From Yokenella regensburgei ATCC 49455 (GTDB lineage: Bacteria; Pseudomonadota; Gammaproteobacteria; Enterobacterales; Enterobacteriaceae), in contig NZ_JMPS01000009.1 of the NCBI RefSeq assembly GCF_000735455.1, positions 143,198-207,197 of the forward strand: a DNA stretch of 64,000 nucleotides, read 5' to 3'. The position numbers and the translations under genes were made by a program. Numbering within the stretch: position 1 is the first letter of the stretch; each line of letters begins with the position of its first letter. The notes beneath the pieces are model-generated. The model did not search any database. It had not been told where the DNA came from and saw only the letters and a list, made by a program, of their open reading frames with translations. Below, piece after piece: positions 56,653 through 64,000 of the stretch.

Positions 56653-58029
56653 TTACTCTTCTACCGCTTCGGCTTTCTTCGTCAGGCCGTCCAGCAGCTT
56701 CTGATGAATCCCACCAAAACCACCGTTGCTCATCACCAGAATGTGATCGCCCGGCTCTGCGGTTTTAACAATCATCTCCACCAGCGTGTCAACGTCTGCA
56801 CTCCAGTGCGCAGGCTGCACGCAGGCTTCGGCAACTTCTGCCACCTGCCATGGGATATGCTGCGGCTGTAGCAGGAACACTTCATCGGCACGACCCAACG
56901 ACGGCGCCAGCTCGTTTTTGCTGATCCCCATCTTCATGGTATTAGAGCGCGGCTCCAGCACCGCAATAATACGTGCAGTCCCCCCCACTTTGCCCCGCAG
57001 CGCCTGCAGCGTCGCGAGGATCGCAGTCGGGTGATGGGCGAAATCGTCATACACCGTTACGCCGTTCGCTTCACCGCGTAGCTCAAGGCGGCGACGGGCG
57101 TTGATGAACGAGCCCAGCGCGTTTGCCGCATCGGCAGGAGTAACGCCAACGTGACGCGCCGCAGCAATCGCCATCAGGCCGTTGTGCATGTTGTGTTCGC
57201 CCACCAGATCCCACTTCACCTGGCCTACTTTTTCGCCGTCGAGCAGCACTTCCCACTCGGAAGCGTCGGTGTTCAGCTTTTTCGCCTGCCAGTGACCCTG
57301 TTCACCTACCAGCTCCTGCTCGCTCCAGCAGCCCATCGCCATCACCTGCTTCAGGTTGATGTCGTTCTCCGGCAGGATGATGCGACCCTGGCCCGGCACG
57401 ATGCGCACCAGATGGTGGAACTGTTTCTGAATCGCTTTCAGGTCGTCGAAGATATCAGCGTGGTCGAACTCAAGGTTGTTGAGGATTAGCGTACGCGGGC
57501 AGTAATGCACGAACTTGGAACGCTTGTCGAAGAAGGCACAGTCGTATTCGTCGGCTTCAATAACGAAGAACGAGCTGTCGCCAAGACGCGCAGAGACGTC
57601 GAAGTTGCCCGGCACGCCACCGATCACAAAACCAGGCTTATAGCCACAGGCTTCGAGGATCCAGGTCGCCATACCGGCGGTGGTGGTTTTGCCGTGGGTA
57701 CCGGCCACGGCCAGCACCCAGCGATCGCGCAGGACAAAATCATGCAGCCACTGCGGACCAGACATGTACGGAATGTTCTGTTCCAGCACCGCTTCCACGC
57801 ACGGGTTGCCGCGGGTCATGGCGTTGCCGATGATGACCAGGTCCGGCTGCGGGGAGAGCTGGCTTGCATCATAACCCTGAATCAGCTCAATGCCCTGCTT
57901 CTCCAGCAGCGTGCTCATTGGCGGATACACATTGGCGTCCGAACCCGTTACTTCGTGGCCGAGAGAGCGTGCGAGCATCGCCAGACCACCCATAAAAGTG
58001 CCACAAATTCCCAATATATGAATGCGCAT
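56653..58029 (-). CDS. mpl: UDP-MurNAc tripeptide ligase
   Basis: 458 residues. Mur-ligase family: IHILGICGTFMGGLA at the N-terminus, AVAGTHGKTTTAGMATW ATP loop, EADEYDCAFFDKRSKF, and the C-terminal domain ending FGGIHQKLLDGL. Reattaches recovered L-Ala-gamma-D-Glu-meso-DAP to UDP-MurNAc in wall recycling. Divergent from fbp. Confidence 0.97.
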   Translation of the reverse strand: MRIHILGICGTFMGGLAMLARSLGHEVTGSDANVYPPMSTLLEKQGIELIQGYDASQLSPQPDLVIIGNAMTRGNPCVEAVLEQNIPYMSGPQWLHDFVLRDRWVLAVAGTHGKTTTAGMATWILEACGYKPGFVIGGVPGNFDVSARLGDSSFFVIEADEYDCAFFDKRSKFVHYCPRTLILNNLEFDHADIFDDLKAIQKQFHHLVRIVPGQGRIILPENDINLKQVMAMGCWSEQELVGEQGHWQAKKLNTDASEWEVLLDGEKVGQVKWDLVGEHNMHNGLMAIAAARHVGVTPADAANALGSFINARRRLELRGEANGVTVYDDFAHHPTAILATLQALRGKVGGTARIIAVLEPRSNTMKMGISKNELAPSLGRADEVFLLQPQHIPWQVAEVAEACVQPAHWSADVDTLVEMIVKTAEPGDHILVMSNGGFGGIHQKLLDGLTKKAEAVEE

Positions 58030-58208
58030 TCGTCATTTCCTTTCTTTTCGCTGAGGCACATTTTACCCACATGTTGGCAGCAGAGAAATGCATTTCAGGA
58101 AAATCCGCATTTTGCTGGCGCGATTCACCTGAGCGCGATGATTTGAATATTTGTTAAGATTGTTTGTAGTGTTCCGCTCTACTCAACATAAGAAGCAGGG
58201 AAAGTGTT

Positions 58209-59207
58209 ATGAAAACGTTAGGTGAATTTATTGTCGAAAAGCAGCACGAGTTCTCTCATGCAACTGGCGAACTGACTGCTTTGCTGTCGGCAATAAAGCT
58301 GGGCGCCAAGATCATCCACCGCGATATCAACAAGGCCGGTCTGGTCGATATCCTGGGTGCCAGCGGTGCCGAGAACATTCAGGGAGAGACTCAACAGAAG
58401 CTCGATCTGTTTGCGAACGAAAAACTGAAAGCTGCACTGAAGGCACGCGACATCGTTGCTGGTATCGCATCGGAAGAAGAAGACGAGATTGTGGTCTTCG
58501 AAGGCTGCGAGCACGCCAAATACGTGGTGCTGATGGATCCGCTGGATGGCTCATCCAACATCGACGTTAACGTCTCCGTCGGGACGATTTTCTCTATCTA
58601 TCGCCGCGTAACGCCGGTGGGAACGCCGGTGACCGAAGAAGACTTCCTGCAGCCGGGCAACAAGCAGGTTGCGGCGGGCTACGTGGTTTATGGCTCCTCC
58701 ACCATGCTGGTTTACACCACCGGCTGTGGCGTTCACGCCTTCACCTACGATCCGTCACTCGGCGTGTTCTGCCTGAGCCAGGAGCGTATGCGCTTCCCGG
58801 AGAAGGGCAACACCTACTCCATTAACGAAGGCAACTACATCCGCTTCCCGATGGGCGTGAAGAAGTACATCAAGTTCTGCCAGGAAGAGGATAAGAGCAC
58901 CCAACGCCCTTACACCTCACGCTATATCGGCTCGCTGGTGGCAGACTTCCACCGTAACCTGCTGAAAGGCGGCATCTACCTGTACCCAAGCACCGCCAGC
59001 CATCCGGAAGGTAAGCTGCGTCTGCTGTACGAATGCAACCCGATGGCACTCCTCGCCGAGCAGGCGGGCGGTATGGCAAGCGATGGTAAAGAGCGCATTC
59101 TGGATATTATCCCGAGCAGCCTGCACCAGCGCCGCCCGTTCTTCGTCGGTACCAACCACATGGTGGAAGACGTCGAGCGCTTCATCCGCGAATACCCGGA
59201 CGCGTAA
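58209..59207 (+). CDS. fbp: fructose-1,6-bisphosphatase class I
   Basis: 332 residues, full length. Metal-binding [10 protein letters not shown] (about residues 117-126), SEEEDEIV and the C-terminal substrate site. Gluconeogenic enzyme, inhibited by AMP in E. coli. Confidence 0.97.
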   Translation: MKTLGEFIVEKQHEFSHATGELTALLSAIKLGAKIIHRDINKAGLVDILGASGAENIQGETQQKLDLFANEKLKAALKARDIVAGIASEEEDEIVVFEGCEHAKYVVLMDPLDGSSNIDVNVSVGTIFSIYRRVTPVGTPVTEEDFLQPGNKQVAAGYVVYGSSTMLVYTTGCGVHAFTYDPSLGVFCLSQERMRFPEKGNTYSINEGNYIRFPMGVKKYIKFCQEEDKSTQRPYTSRYIGSLVADFHRNLLKGGIYLYPSTASHPEGKLRLLYECNPMALLAEQAGGMASDGKERILDIIPSSLHQRRPFFVGTNHMVEDVERFIREYPDA

Positions 59208-59211
59208 TGCT

Positions 59212-59244
59212 TAATCCCTCTCTCCCTGGAGGAGAGAGGGATTA
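59212..59244. terminator. palindrome between convergent fbp and the chemoreceptor gene, copy 8
   Basis: TAATCCCTCTCTCC, CTGGA loop, GGAGAGAGGGATTA: perfect 14-bp stem, the longest member of the family here. Confidence 0.75.
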
Positions 59245-59249
59245 CCACC

Positions 59250-60371
59250 TCAGGCCGCGCTGCTGCGCTGAAAACGAAACGCTGCCATCGCATCGGTCAG
59301 CGCCTGCGACTGCTCTTCAAGAGAGCGGGTTGCCGCTGAAGACTCCTGCACCAGCGCCGCATTCTGCTGGGCAGTTTCGTCCATCTGGCTCACCGCGATA
59401 TTCACCTGCTCAATACCCCGGCTCTGCTCCAGCGACGCGCTGGCGATTTCGCGCATCAGCTTCGTCATTCGCATCACTTCGGTAGCAATTTCATCCATGG
59501 TCTCCCCGGCCTGCTGCGCCAGCTCGCTACCCTCGCCCACCTGAGTGCGCGAGTCGCCAATTAACAGACGGATCTCTTTTGCCGCGTCGGCGCTGCGGCT
59601 CGCCAGATTCCGCACTTCACCGGCCACCACCGCAAAGCCACGGCCCTGCTCACCGGCGCGCGCGGCTTCCACCGAGGCGTTGAGCGCGAGGATATTGGTC
59701 TGAAAAGCAATACCGTCGATCACGCTAAGAATGTCAGCAATACGATCGGAGCTTCCGGCAATATCGCGCATTTTCTCAATCACATAGCACACCATCTCGC
59801 TGCCGCGGTCGGCGGTATCAGACACCGTTTTTGCCATCTGGTGCGCCTGTTCGGCGTTATCGGCATTCTGTTTCACCGTCGCAGTTATCTGCTCCATGCT
59901 CGCCGCCGTCTCTTCAAGCGAGGTAGCGGTCGATTCGGTTCGCTGAGCAAGGTTGATATTGCCTGCCGTCAGTTCACGGCTGCCAACATCAATCTGCGAA
60001 CTGGCGTCGCGTACCCGCATGACTGATTCACGTAATGCGCTGCGCATCTCTTCCATGGCGGCATTAAGACGGTTGAATTCGGCGCTGGCAAAGCGGGTAT
60101 CGGTCGGAGACAGATCGCCGGTCGCCAGGCACTCCAGCTGTTTCACCGCATCATCCAGCGGGTTTAAGAGCTTATTACGCAGCATGAACCAGATGAGCAG
60201 CAGCACGCCGATCGCCGCCGCCGTGACCGCCGTCATCACGCCGTAATAGGCCCAGGAGGTAATGATGCGGGTCGAGGCGTAGAGCCCCATTCCGCCGGAT
60301 AGCAGCAGAAACAGGGTAAGCAAAGACAATAAAACCAACAGACTTTTTCGAATAGAGAGAGATTTTGGCAT
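59250..60371 (-). CDS. methyl-accepting chemotaxis protein without a periplasmic sensor domain
   Basis: 373 residues from the ATG at 60371; a GTG one codon earlier is also possible. Two hydrophobic segments (about 10-31 and 43-64) are separated by only about 11 residues, so there is no room for a ligand-binding domain. A HAMP-like region follows (about 65-115) and then the signalling domain with the tip [37 protein letters not shown]. No NWETF-type CheR/CheB tether at the C-terminus. It may sense membrane state, cytoplasmic signals or a partner protein. It lies just downstream of the galactofuranose transporter genes. Confidence 0.9.
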   Translation of the reverse strand: MPKSLSIRKSLLVLLSLLTLFLLLSGGMGLYASTRIITSWAYYGVMTAVTAAAIGVLLLIWFMLRNKLLNPLDDAVKQLECLATGDLSPTDTRFASAEFNRLNAAMEEMRSALRESVMRVRDASSQIDVGSRELTAGNINLAQRTESTATSLEETAASMEQITATVKQNADNAEQAHQMAKTVSDTADRGSEMVCYVIEKMRDIAGSSDRIADILSVIDGIAFQTNILALNASVEAARAGEQGRGFAVVAGEVRNLASRSADAAKEIRLLIGDSRTQVGEGSELAQQAGETMDEIATEVMRMTKLMREIASASLEQSRGIEQVNIAVSQMDETAQQNAALVQESSAATRSLEEQSQALTDAMAAFRFQRSSAA

Positions 60372-60378
60372 CACTTTA

Positions 60379-60435
60379 TTTCCGGTTGTAGGGATTATTC
60401 TGGCCTGTACAGAAACTATCGACTACAACCGGAAA
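60379..60435 (-). other. 13-bp inverted repeat before the chemoreceptor start
   Basis: TTTCCGGTTGTAG (60379-60391) and CTACAACCGGAAA (60423-60435), perfect arms with a 31-nt spacer. On the RNA, the arm next to the gene contains the GGAAA ribosome site, so the stem could hide it. It also lies after the yjfF stop. Confidence 0.65.
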
Positions 60436-60465
60436 ATATTTAGCTGTTTCAGGAAATTCAATATG

Positions 60466-61467
60466 TTACTTCGGTGTTGCTGCCGTGTTGACCCGGGTCA
60501 CCGGTGAACTTTGCCGGTTCTCCCACAGCACGGTAAGACCACGTTGTAATGCAATGAAAATAAACAATAAAATACCGATAGCTATCTTCGTCCACCAGGA
60601 GCTCAGAGTACCGTCAAAATTAATATAGGTCTGAATCAACCCCTGGATCCCAACACCAAATAACGTGCCAAGGACGGTCCCTACACCACCGCTGAGCAGC
60701 GTACCGCCGATCACCACCGAGGCGATGGCGTCCAGCTCCACGCCCACTCCGGCCAGCGCGTAACCGGCCTGGGTATAGATAGAAAAGACAATCCCGGCAA
60801 GCGTCGCCAGCCCTGTTGAAAGCATGTAGATGCGAACAGTCGTGCTGCGGGTGGAGATCCCCATCAGATTAGCCGAGGTGGCGTTGCCGCCAATGGCGTA
60901 CACCTGATTGCCAAAGCGGGTACGGTGGGCGAGAAAAATCCCCAGCACCACCACCAGCAGCATCAGCAGCCCCATTGCGCTAAGCCGCCCGCCGCCGGGA
61001 ATGGTCCACGCCAGCCCCGACAGCGTATCGTACAACGGGTGGTTGATAGGAATGGACTCTTCAGACACCAGATAGCTGACGCCGCGCAGGAAGAACATTC
61101 CCGCCAGAGTGATGATAAACGCCGGGATCTTCAGCGCATCAATCAGCAGCCCCATGAAGGCACCAAACGCGCAGCCCATGACCAGCACCAACGGAAACAC
61201 CAGCAGCGGAGGGATCCCCCAGAAGCCGATCGCTTTTGCCAGAAACACGCCGGTGAAAGCGATCACCGACCCCACGGAGAGATCGATCCCCCCCGAGAGG
61301 ATCACAAACGTCATACCGACGGCGATGATCCCAAGAAAAGCATTATCGGTCAGAATGTTGCAGATGACCCGCGTGGAAGCGAAGCCAGGAAACTGGGTCA
61401 GGCAGTACAGGTAACCAAGGACGAACACGCCGAGGGTGATCATCAACGGCAGATTACGTTTGATCAT
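60466..61467 (-). CDS. yjfF: galactofuranose ABC transporter permease YjfF
   Basis: 333 residues. RbsC-like permease with eight to ten membrane segments and the conserved VILSGGIDLSVGSVIAFTG motif. Overlaps ytfT by 14 bp. Forms the YtfQRT-YjfF importer with the other subunits. Confidence 0.95.
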   Translation of the reverse strand: MIKRNLPLMITLGVFVLGYLYCLTQFPGFASTRVICNILTDNAFLGIIAVGMTFVILSGGIDLSVGSVIAFTGVFLAKAIGFWGIPPLLVFPLVLVMGCAFGAFMGLLIDALKIPAFIITLAGMFFLRGVSYLVSEESIPINHPLYDTLSGLAWTIPGGGRLSAMGLLMLLVVVLGIFLAHRTRFGNQVYAIGGNATSANLMGISTRSTTVRIYMLSTGLATLAGIVFSIYTQAGYALAGVGVELDAIASVVIGGTLLSGGVGTVLGTLFGVGIQGLIQTYINFDGTLSSWWTKIAIGILLFIFIALQRGLTVLWENRQSSPVTRVNTAATPK

Positions 61468-62479
61468 GGCGACGCATCCTCTTCAGAAGGGAGATAAAAC
61501 GCGGTGACTGCACGATCAGCACACACATCACCACCACCGCTTTCACCACCTGGTTAAGCTCGGGCTGGAAGCCGGAGAGCAAAATCCCGGTATTCATCCC
61601 CTGGATAATCAGCGCCCCCACCACCGACAGCAGCAGGTTGAAGCGCCCGCCCATCAGCGAACCGCCGCCAATCACCACCGCCAGAATGGCGTCCAGTTCG
61701 AGCCATAGCCCGGCGTTGTTGGCATCCGCACCGCGGATATCCGCCGCGACAATAATTCCGGCGATGGCCGCGCATACGCCGCTCAGCACGTAGGTCAGCA
61801 TCACCACAATACGGGTATTCACCCCGGCATTTTTGGCGGCACGAATGTTGATCCCTGCGGCTTCGATAAACATCCCGAGCGCGGTTTTACGGGTAAAAAG
61901 CCAGAATGCAACCAGCGTCAGCACTGCAATAATCACCGGCGTTGGCAACAGCAGCAGCTTGCCGCTGCCAAGCCACGCCAGCGACGGAGAGTCAAAGGTG
62001 ACGATTTGCCCGGCGGTGATGAGCTGCGCCACCCCACGCCCGGCCACCATCAGGATAAGCGTCGCCACGAACGGCTGAATCTTTAAAATCGCCACCAGCA
62101 CGCCGTTCCACAGGCCCGCCAGTACGCCGCTACCAAGCGCTGCCAGCAGCACCATCGGCAGGCTGTAGCCGTTGACGGTCATCGACGCCGCCGTCGCCCC
62201 GGCAATGGCCATCACGGCCCCCACCGAGAGGTCAATGCCGCCTGTGGCAATCACCAGCGTCATGCCAATCGCCAGCAGCGCTACCGGCGCGGCGCGGTTC
62301 AGAATATCAATCGGGCTGCCAAACAGACGCCCGTCCTGCAGCACGATCTGGAAAAAGTGCGGCGCAACCAGGCTATCGACCAGCAGTACCAGCAGCAGCG
62401 CCACCAACTGGGGCATGCCCTTCGGCCAGCGTATGCGGCGCTTCGCTTGCCCGGTTTGCGGTAGGGATCGTGGCATCAC
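61454..62479 (-). CDS. ytfT: galactofuranose ABC transporter permease YtfT
   Basis: 341 residues starting at a GTG (62479) seven bases after AAGGAG, matching the E. coli protein MMPxSLP start; an ATG follows immediately. RbsC-like permease with ATGGIDLSVGAVMAIAGA. Pairs with YjfF as the membrane dimer. Confidence 0.95.
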   Translation of the reverse strand: MMPRSLPQTGQAKRRIRWPKGMPQLVALLLVLLVDSLVAPHFFQIVLQDGRLFGSPIDILNRAAPVALLAIGMTLVIATGGIDLSVGAVMAIAGATAASMTVNGYSLPMVLLAALGSGVLAGLWNGVLVAILKIQPFVATLILMVAGRGVAQLITAGQIVTFDSPSLAWLGSGKLLLLPTPVIIAVLTLVAFWLFTRKTALGMFIEAAGINIRAAKNAGVNTRIVVMLTYVLSGVCAAIAGIIVAADIRGADANNAGLWLELDAILAVVIGGGSLMGGRFNLLLSVVGALIIQGMNTGILLSGFQPELNQVVKAVVVMCVLIVQSPRFISLLKRMRRHDQT

Positions 62480-62489
62480 GCTTTACTCC

Positions 62490-63992
62490 TTATGCCGCAA
62501 TAGCATTCATAATGGCGGGCACCGACAGCTCAGCCAGCGGGATCTCCGCCACCTGTCGGCGATCGCGCATGATAATGATCCGATCGGCATAGCCCACCAG
62601 CTCTTCAAGCTCTGATGAAATCACCAGCAGCGCCAGGCCGTCGGCACACAGGGTTTCGATAAGCCGGATAATCTCTGCGTGCGCACCCACGTCGATCCCA
62701 CGGGTGGGTTCATCGAGGATCAGGAACTGCGGGCGAGTCAGCAACCAGCGCGACAGCAGTACCTTCTGCTGATTACCGCCGGATAAAAACTCGATCGGCT
62801 GTTCCGCACTGGGGGTGCGGATCCCCAGCTGGCGGATGAAACGTTCGGCAATATCGTTCTGTTCACGGCGGGGGATCGGCCGTAGCCAGCCCCGCTGCGC
62901 CTGCAGCGCGAGGATAATGTTTTCCCGCACCGACGCCGCCGCGATAATCCCGTCGGTTTTACGATCCTCCGGGCAAAAGCCAATACCCAGGCTCGAGGCC
63001 TGGTGCGGGGATCGCAGCACCTGCGGGTTACCTTTGATCCACGCGGTGCCACGGTCGGCGGGTTTGATGCCAAAAATAACCTCCGCCGTTTCGGTACGAC
63101 CGGATCCCAGCAGCCCCGCCAGGCCGACAATCTCACCCGGGCGTACCTGCAGATCGAACGGCTCGATCACGCCTTTTTTACCGTAGCCCGCAAACGCGGC
63201 GACCGGTTTGTCGCTAAGCAGGGTACGTCCGGCACGCTGCAGAGCCTGGTGTTCCAGTTCGCGCCCCAGCATCATCTTCACTAACTCAATCTGCGGCAGC
63301 GCGTTAGTCTCTTTACAGCCGACAAAACCGCCGTTACGCAGTACGGTGATGCGATCGCTAATCTGGTACACCTGATCGAGAAAGTGAGTGACAAAAATCA
63401 GGCTTACGCCCTGATCCCGCAGCTGGCGCATCAGGGTAAAGAGCATTTCCACTTCTTTGGTGTCGAGGCTCGCGGTGGGTTCATCGAGGATAAGCACTTT
63501 GGCGGAAAGAGAAATGGCACGGCAGATGGCGACTATCTGCTGCATCGCTACGGAAAAACGGTTCAGGGGTTCACGGACGTCGAGAGAAAATCCATAAGAG
63601 GCCATCAGCTCGCTGGCGCGTTTTTCCATCTCTTTACGGCGAAGAAAACCAAAGCGCCGGGGCTCGCGGCCAATAAACAGGTTATCCGCCACCGACATAT
63701 TCGGCAGCAGGTTCACTTCCTGATAGACGGTACCGATACCCAGCTGTTGCGCATGGGCGGTATTTTTCGGCGAGATACTTTGACCTTCCAGCCAGATGGT
63801 CCCGCGATCGGCGTGGTAAACGCCGGTCAGCGCTTTAATGAGGGTGGATTTTCCGGCACCGTTTTCACCGAGCAGCGCCATAATTTCACCCCGCCGCAGG
63901 CTAAAATCGACGTTATCGAGCGCTTTAACACCGGGAAAGAATTTACTTAGCCCTTCCGTGCGGAGGATTTCGTGATGTGTTTCAGTGGTCAT
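62490..63992 (-). CDS. ytfR: galactofuranose ABC transporter ATPase YtfR
   Basis: 500 residues, the sugar-type tandem ATPase. First half: Walker A GENGAGKSTLIK, Walker B VLILDEPTASLD. Second half: degenerate Walker A GLLGSGRTETAE, signature LSGGNQQKVLLSRWL, and FLILDEPTRGIDVGA. Ten bases upstream of ytfT. The periplasmic binding protein gene ytfQ is expected just beyond the window edge. Confidence 0.96.
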   Translation of the reverse strand: MTTETHHEILRTEGLSKFFPGVKALDNVDFSLRRGEIMALLGENGAGKSTLIKALTGVYHADRGTIWLEGQSISPKNTAHAQQLGIGTVYQEVNLLPNMSVADNLFIGREPRRFGFLRRKEMEKRASELMASYGFSLDVREPLNRFSVAMQQIVAICRAISLSAKVLILDEPTASLDTKEVEMLFTLMRQLRDQGVSLIFVTHFLDQVYQISDRITVLRNGGFVGCKETNALPQIELVKMMLGRELEHQALQRAGRTLLSDKPVAAFAGYGKKGVIEPFDLQVRPGEIVGLAGLLGSGRTETAEVIFGIKPADRGTAWIKGNPQVLRSPHQASSLGIGFCPEDRKTDGIIAAASVRENIILALQAQRGWLRPIPRREQNDIAERFIRQLGIRTPSAEQPIEFLSGGNQQKVLLSRWLLTRPQFLILDEPTRGIDVGAHAEIIRLIETLCADGLALLVISSELEELVGYADRIIIMRDRRQVAEIPLAELSVPAIMNAIAA

Positions 63993-64000
63993 TGTGCGCC

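Overview
This 64-kb window is chromosomal DNA from a member of the Enterobacteriaceae. The core gene order is that of the E. coli/Salmonella ahr(yjgB)-valS-argI-pyrBI-mgtA-treBC-nrdDG-pmbA-fbp-ytfRT/yjfF region, and the proteins I recognise read as close orthologues. The presence of miaE, the arc operon and a clustered set of accessory sugar genes points to an Enterobacter-like genus rather than E. coli. I cannot name the species from sequence alone. No rRNA, tRNA, IS element, prophage or CRISPR array was seen.

Layout. 1-1158: the tail of an HNH nuclease gene coupled to a SAM methyltransferase. 1316-13072: ahr, an ATP-type dihydroxyacetone kinase, yjgR, lptFG, pepA, holC and valS. 13112-14541: an AT-rich DUF943/DUF3289 pair. 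14701-18114: yjgM, miaE, rraB, argI and tabA. 18115-24091: a complete arginine deiminase operon (arcA, arcC, a second ornithine carbamoyltransferase, arcD) with an unusual ArgR paralogue. 24191-26196: pyrL-pyrB-pyrI-ridA. 26238-34363 onward: an exported hexosaminidase, mgtA with its mgtL leader peptide, and treR-treB-treC. 36062-41638: a beta-glucoside-type PTS cluster with an RpiR regulator, then a flavodoxin-fold oxidoreductase and a LysR regulator. 41936-44538: nrdDG. 44813-44968: a small Hok/Gef-type toxin gene missed by ORF length cut-offs. 45083-53743: a nine-gene catabolic and transport island. 54130-59207: cybC, pmbA, yjgA, mpl and fbp. 59250-63992: a chemoreceptor without a sensor domain and the galactofuranose ABC transporter genes.

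The most interesting part is the island at 45083-53743, inserted between nrdG and cybC. It encodes a stand-alone PRD protein, a glycine-rich 'SFCGS' protein, a DUF4312 protein, two membrane proteins (DUF4311, DUF4310), an amidohydrolase, a DgaE-like PLP ammonia-lyase, a KDGP-type aldolase, an exported lactonase and a PRD/EIIB/EIIA regulator. It matches, as I recall, the uncharacterised gene set first noted in Enterococcus faecalis (EF_0829-EF_0839) and Aeromonas. The enzymes suggest deacylation, ammonia elimination and aldol cleavage of an N-acylated amino-sugar acid. The four small conserved proteins look like a transporter of unknown type under PTS control. A near-consensus CRP site and a perfect 20-bp palindrome lie upstream.

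Other points worth attention are: an arginine repressor paralogue that has lost the arginine-binding aspartates; a family of CCCTCTCCC/GGGAGAGGG palindromes sitting mainly between convergent genes; paired GAAA-N5-TTTC operators for the RpiR regulator; and a 13-bp inverted repeat that could bury the ribosome binding site of the chemoreceptor gene.
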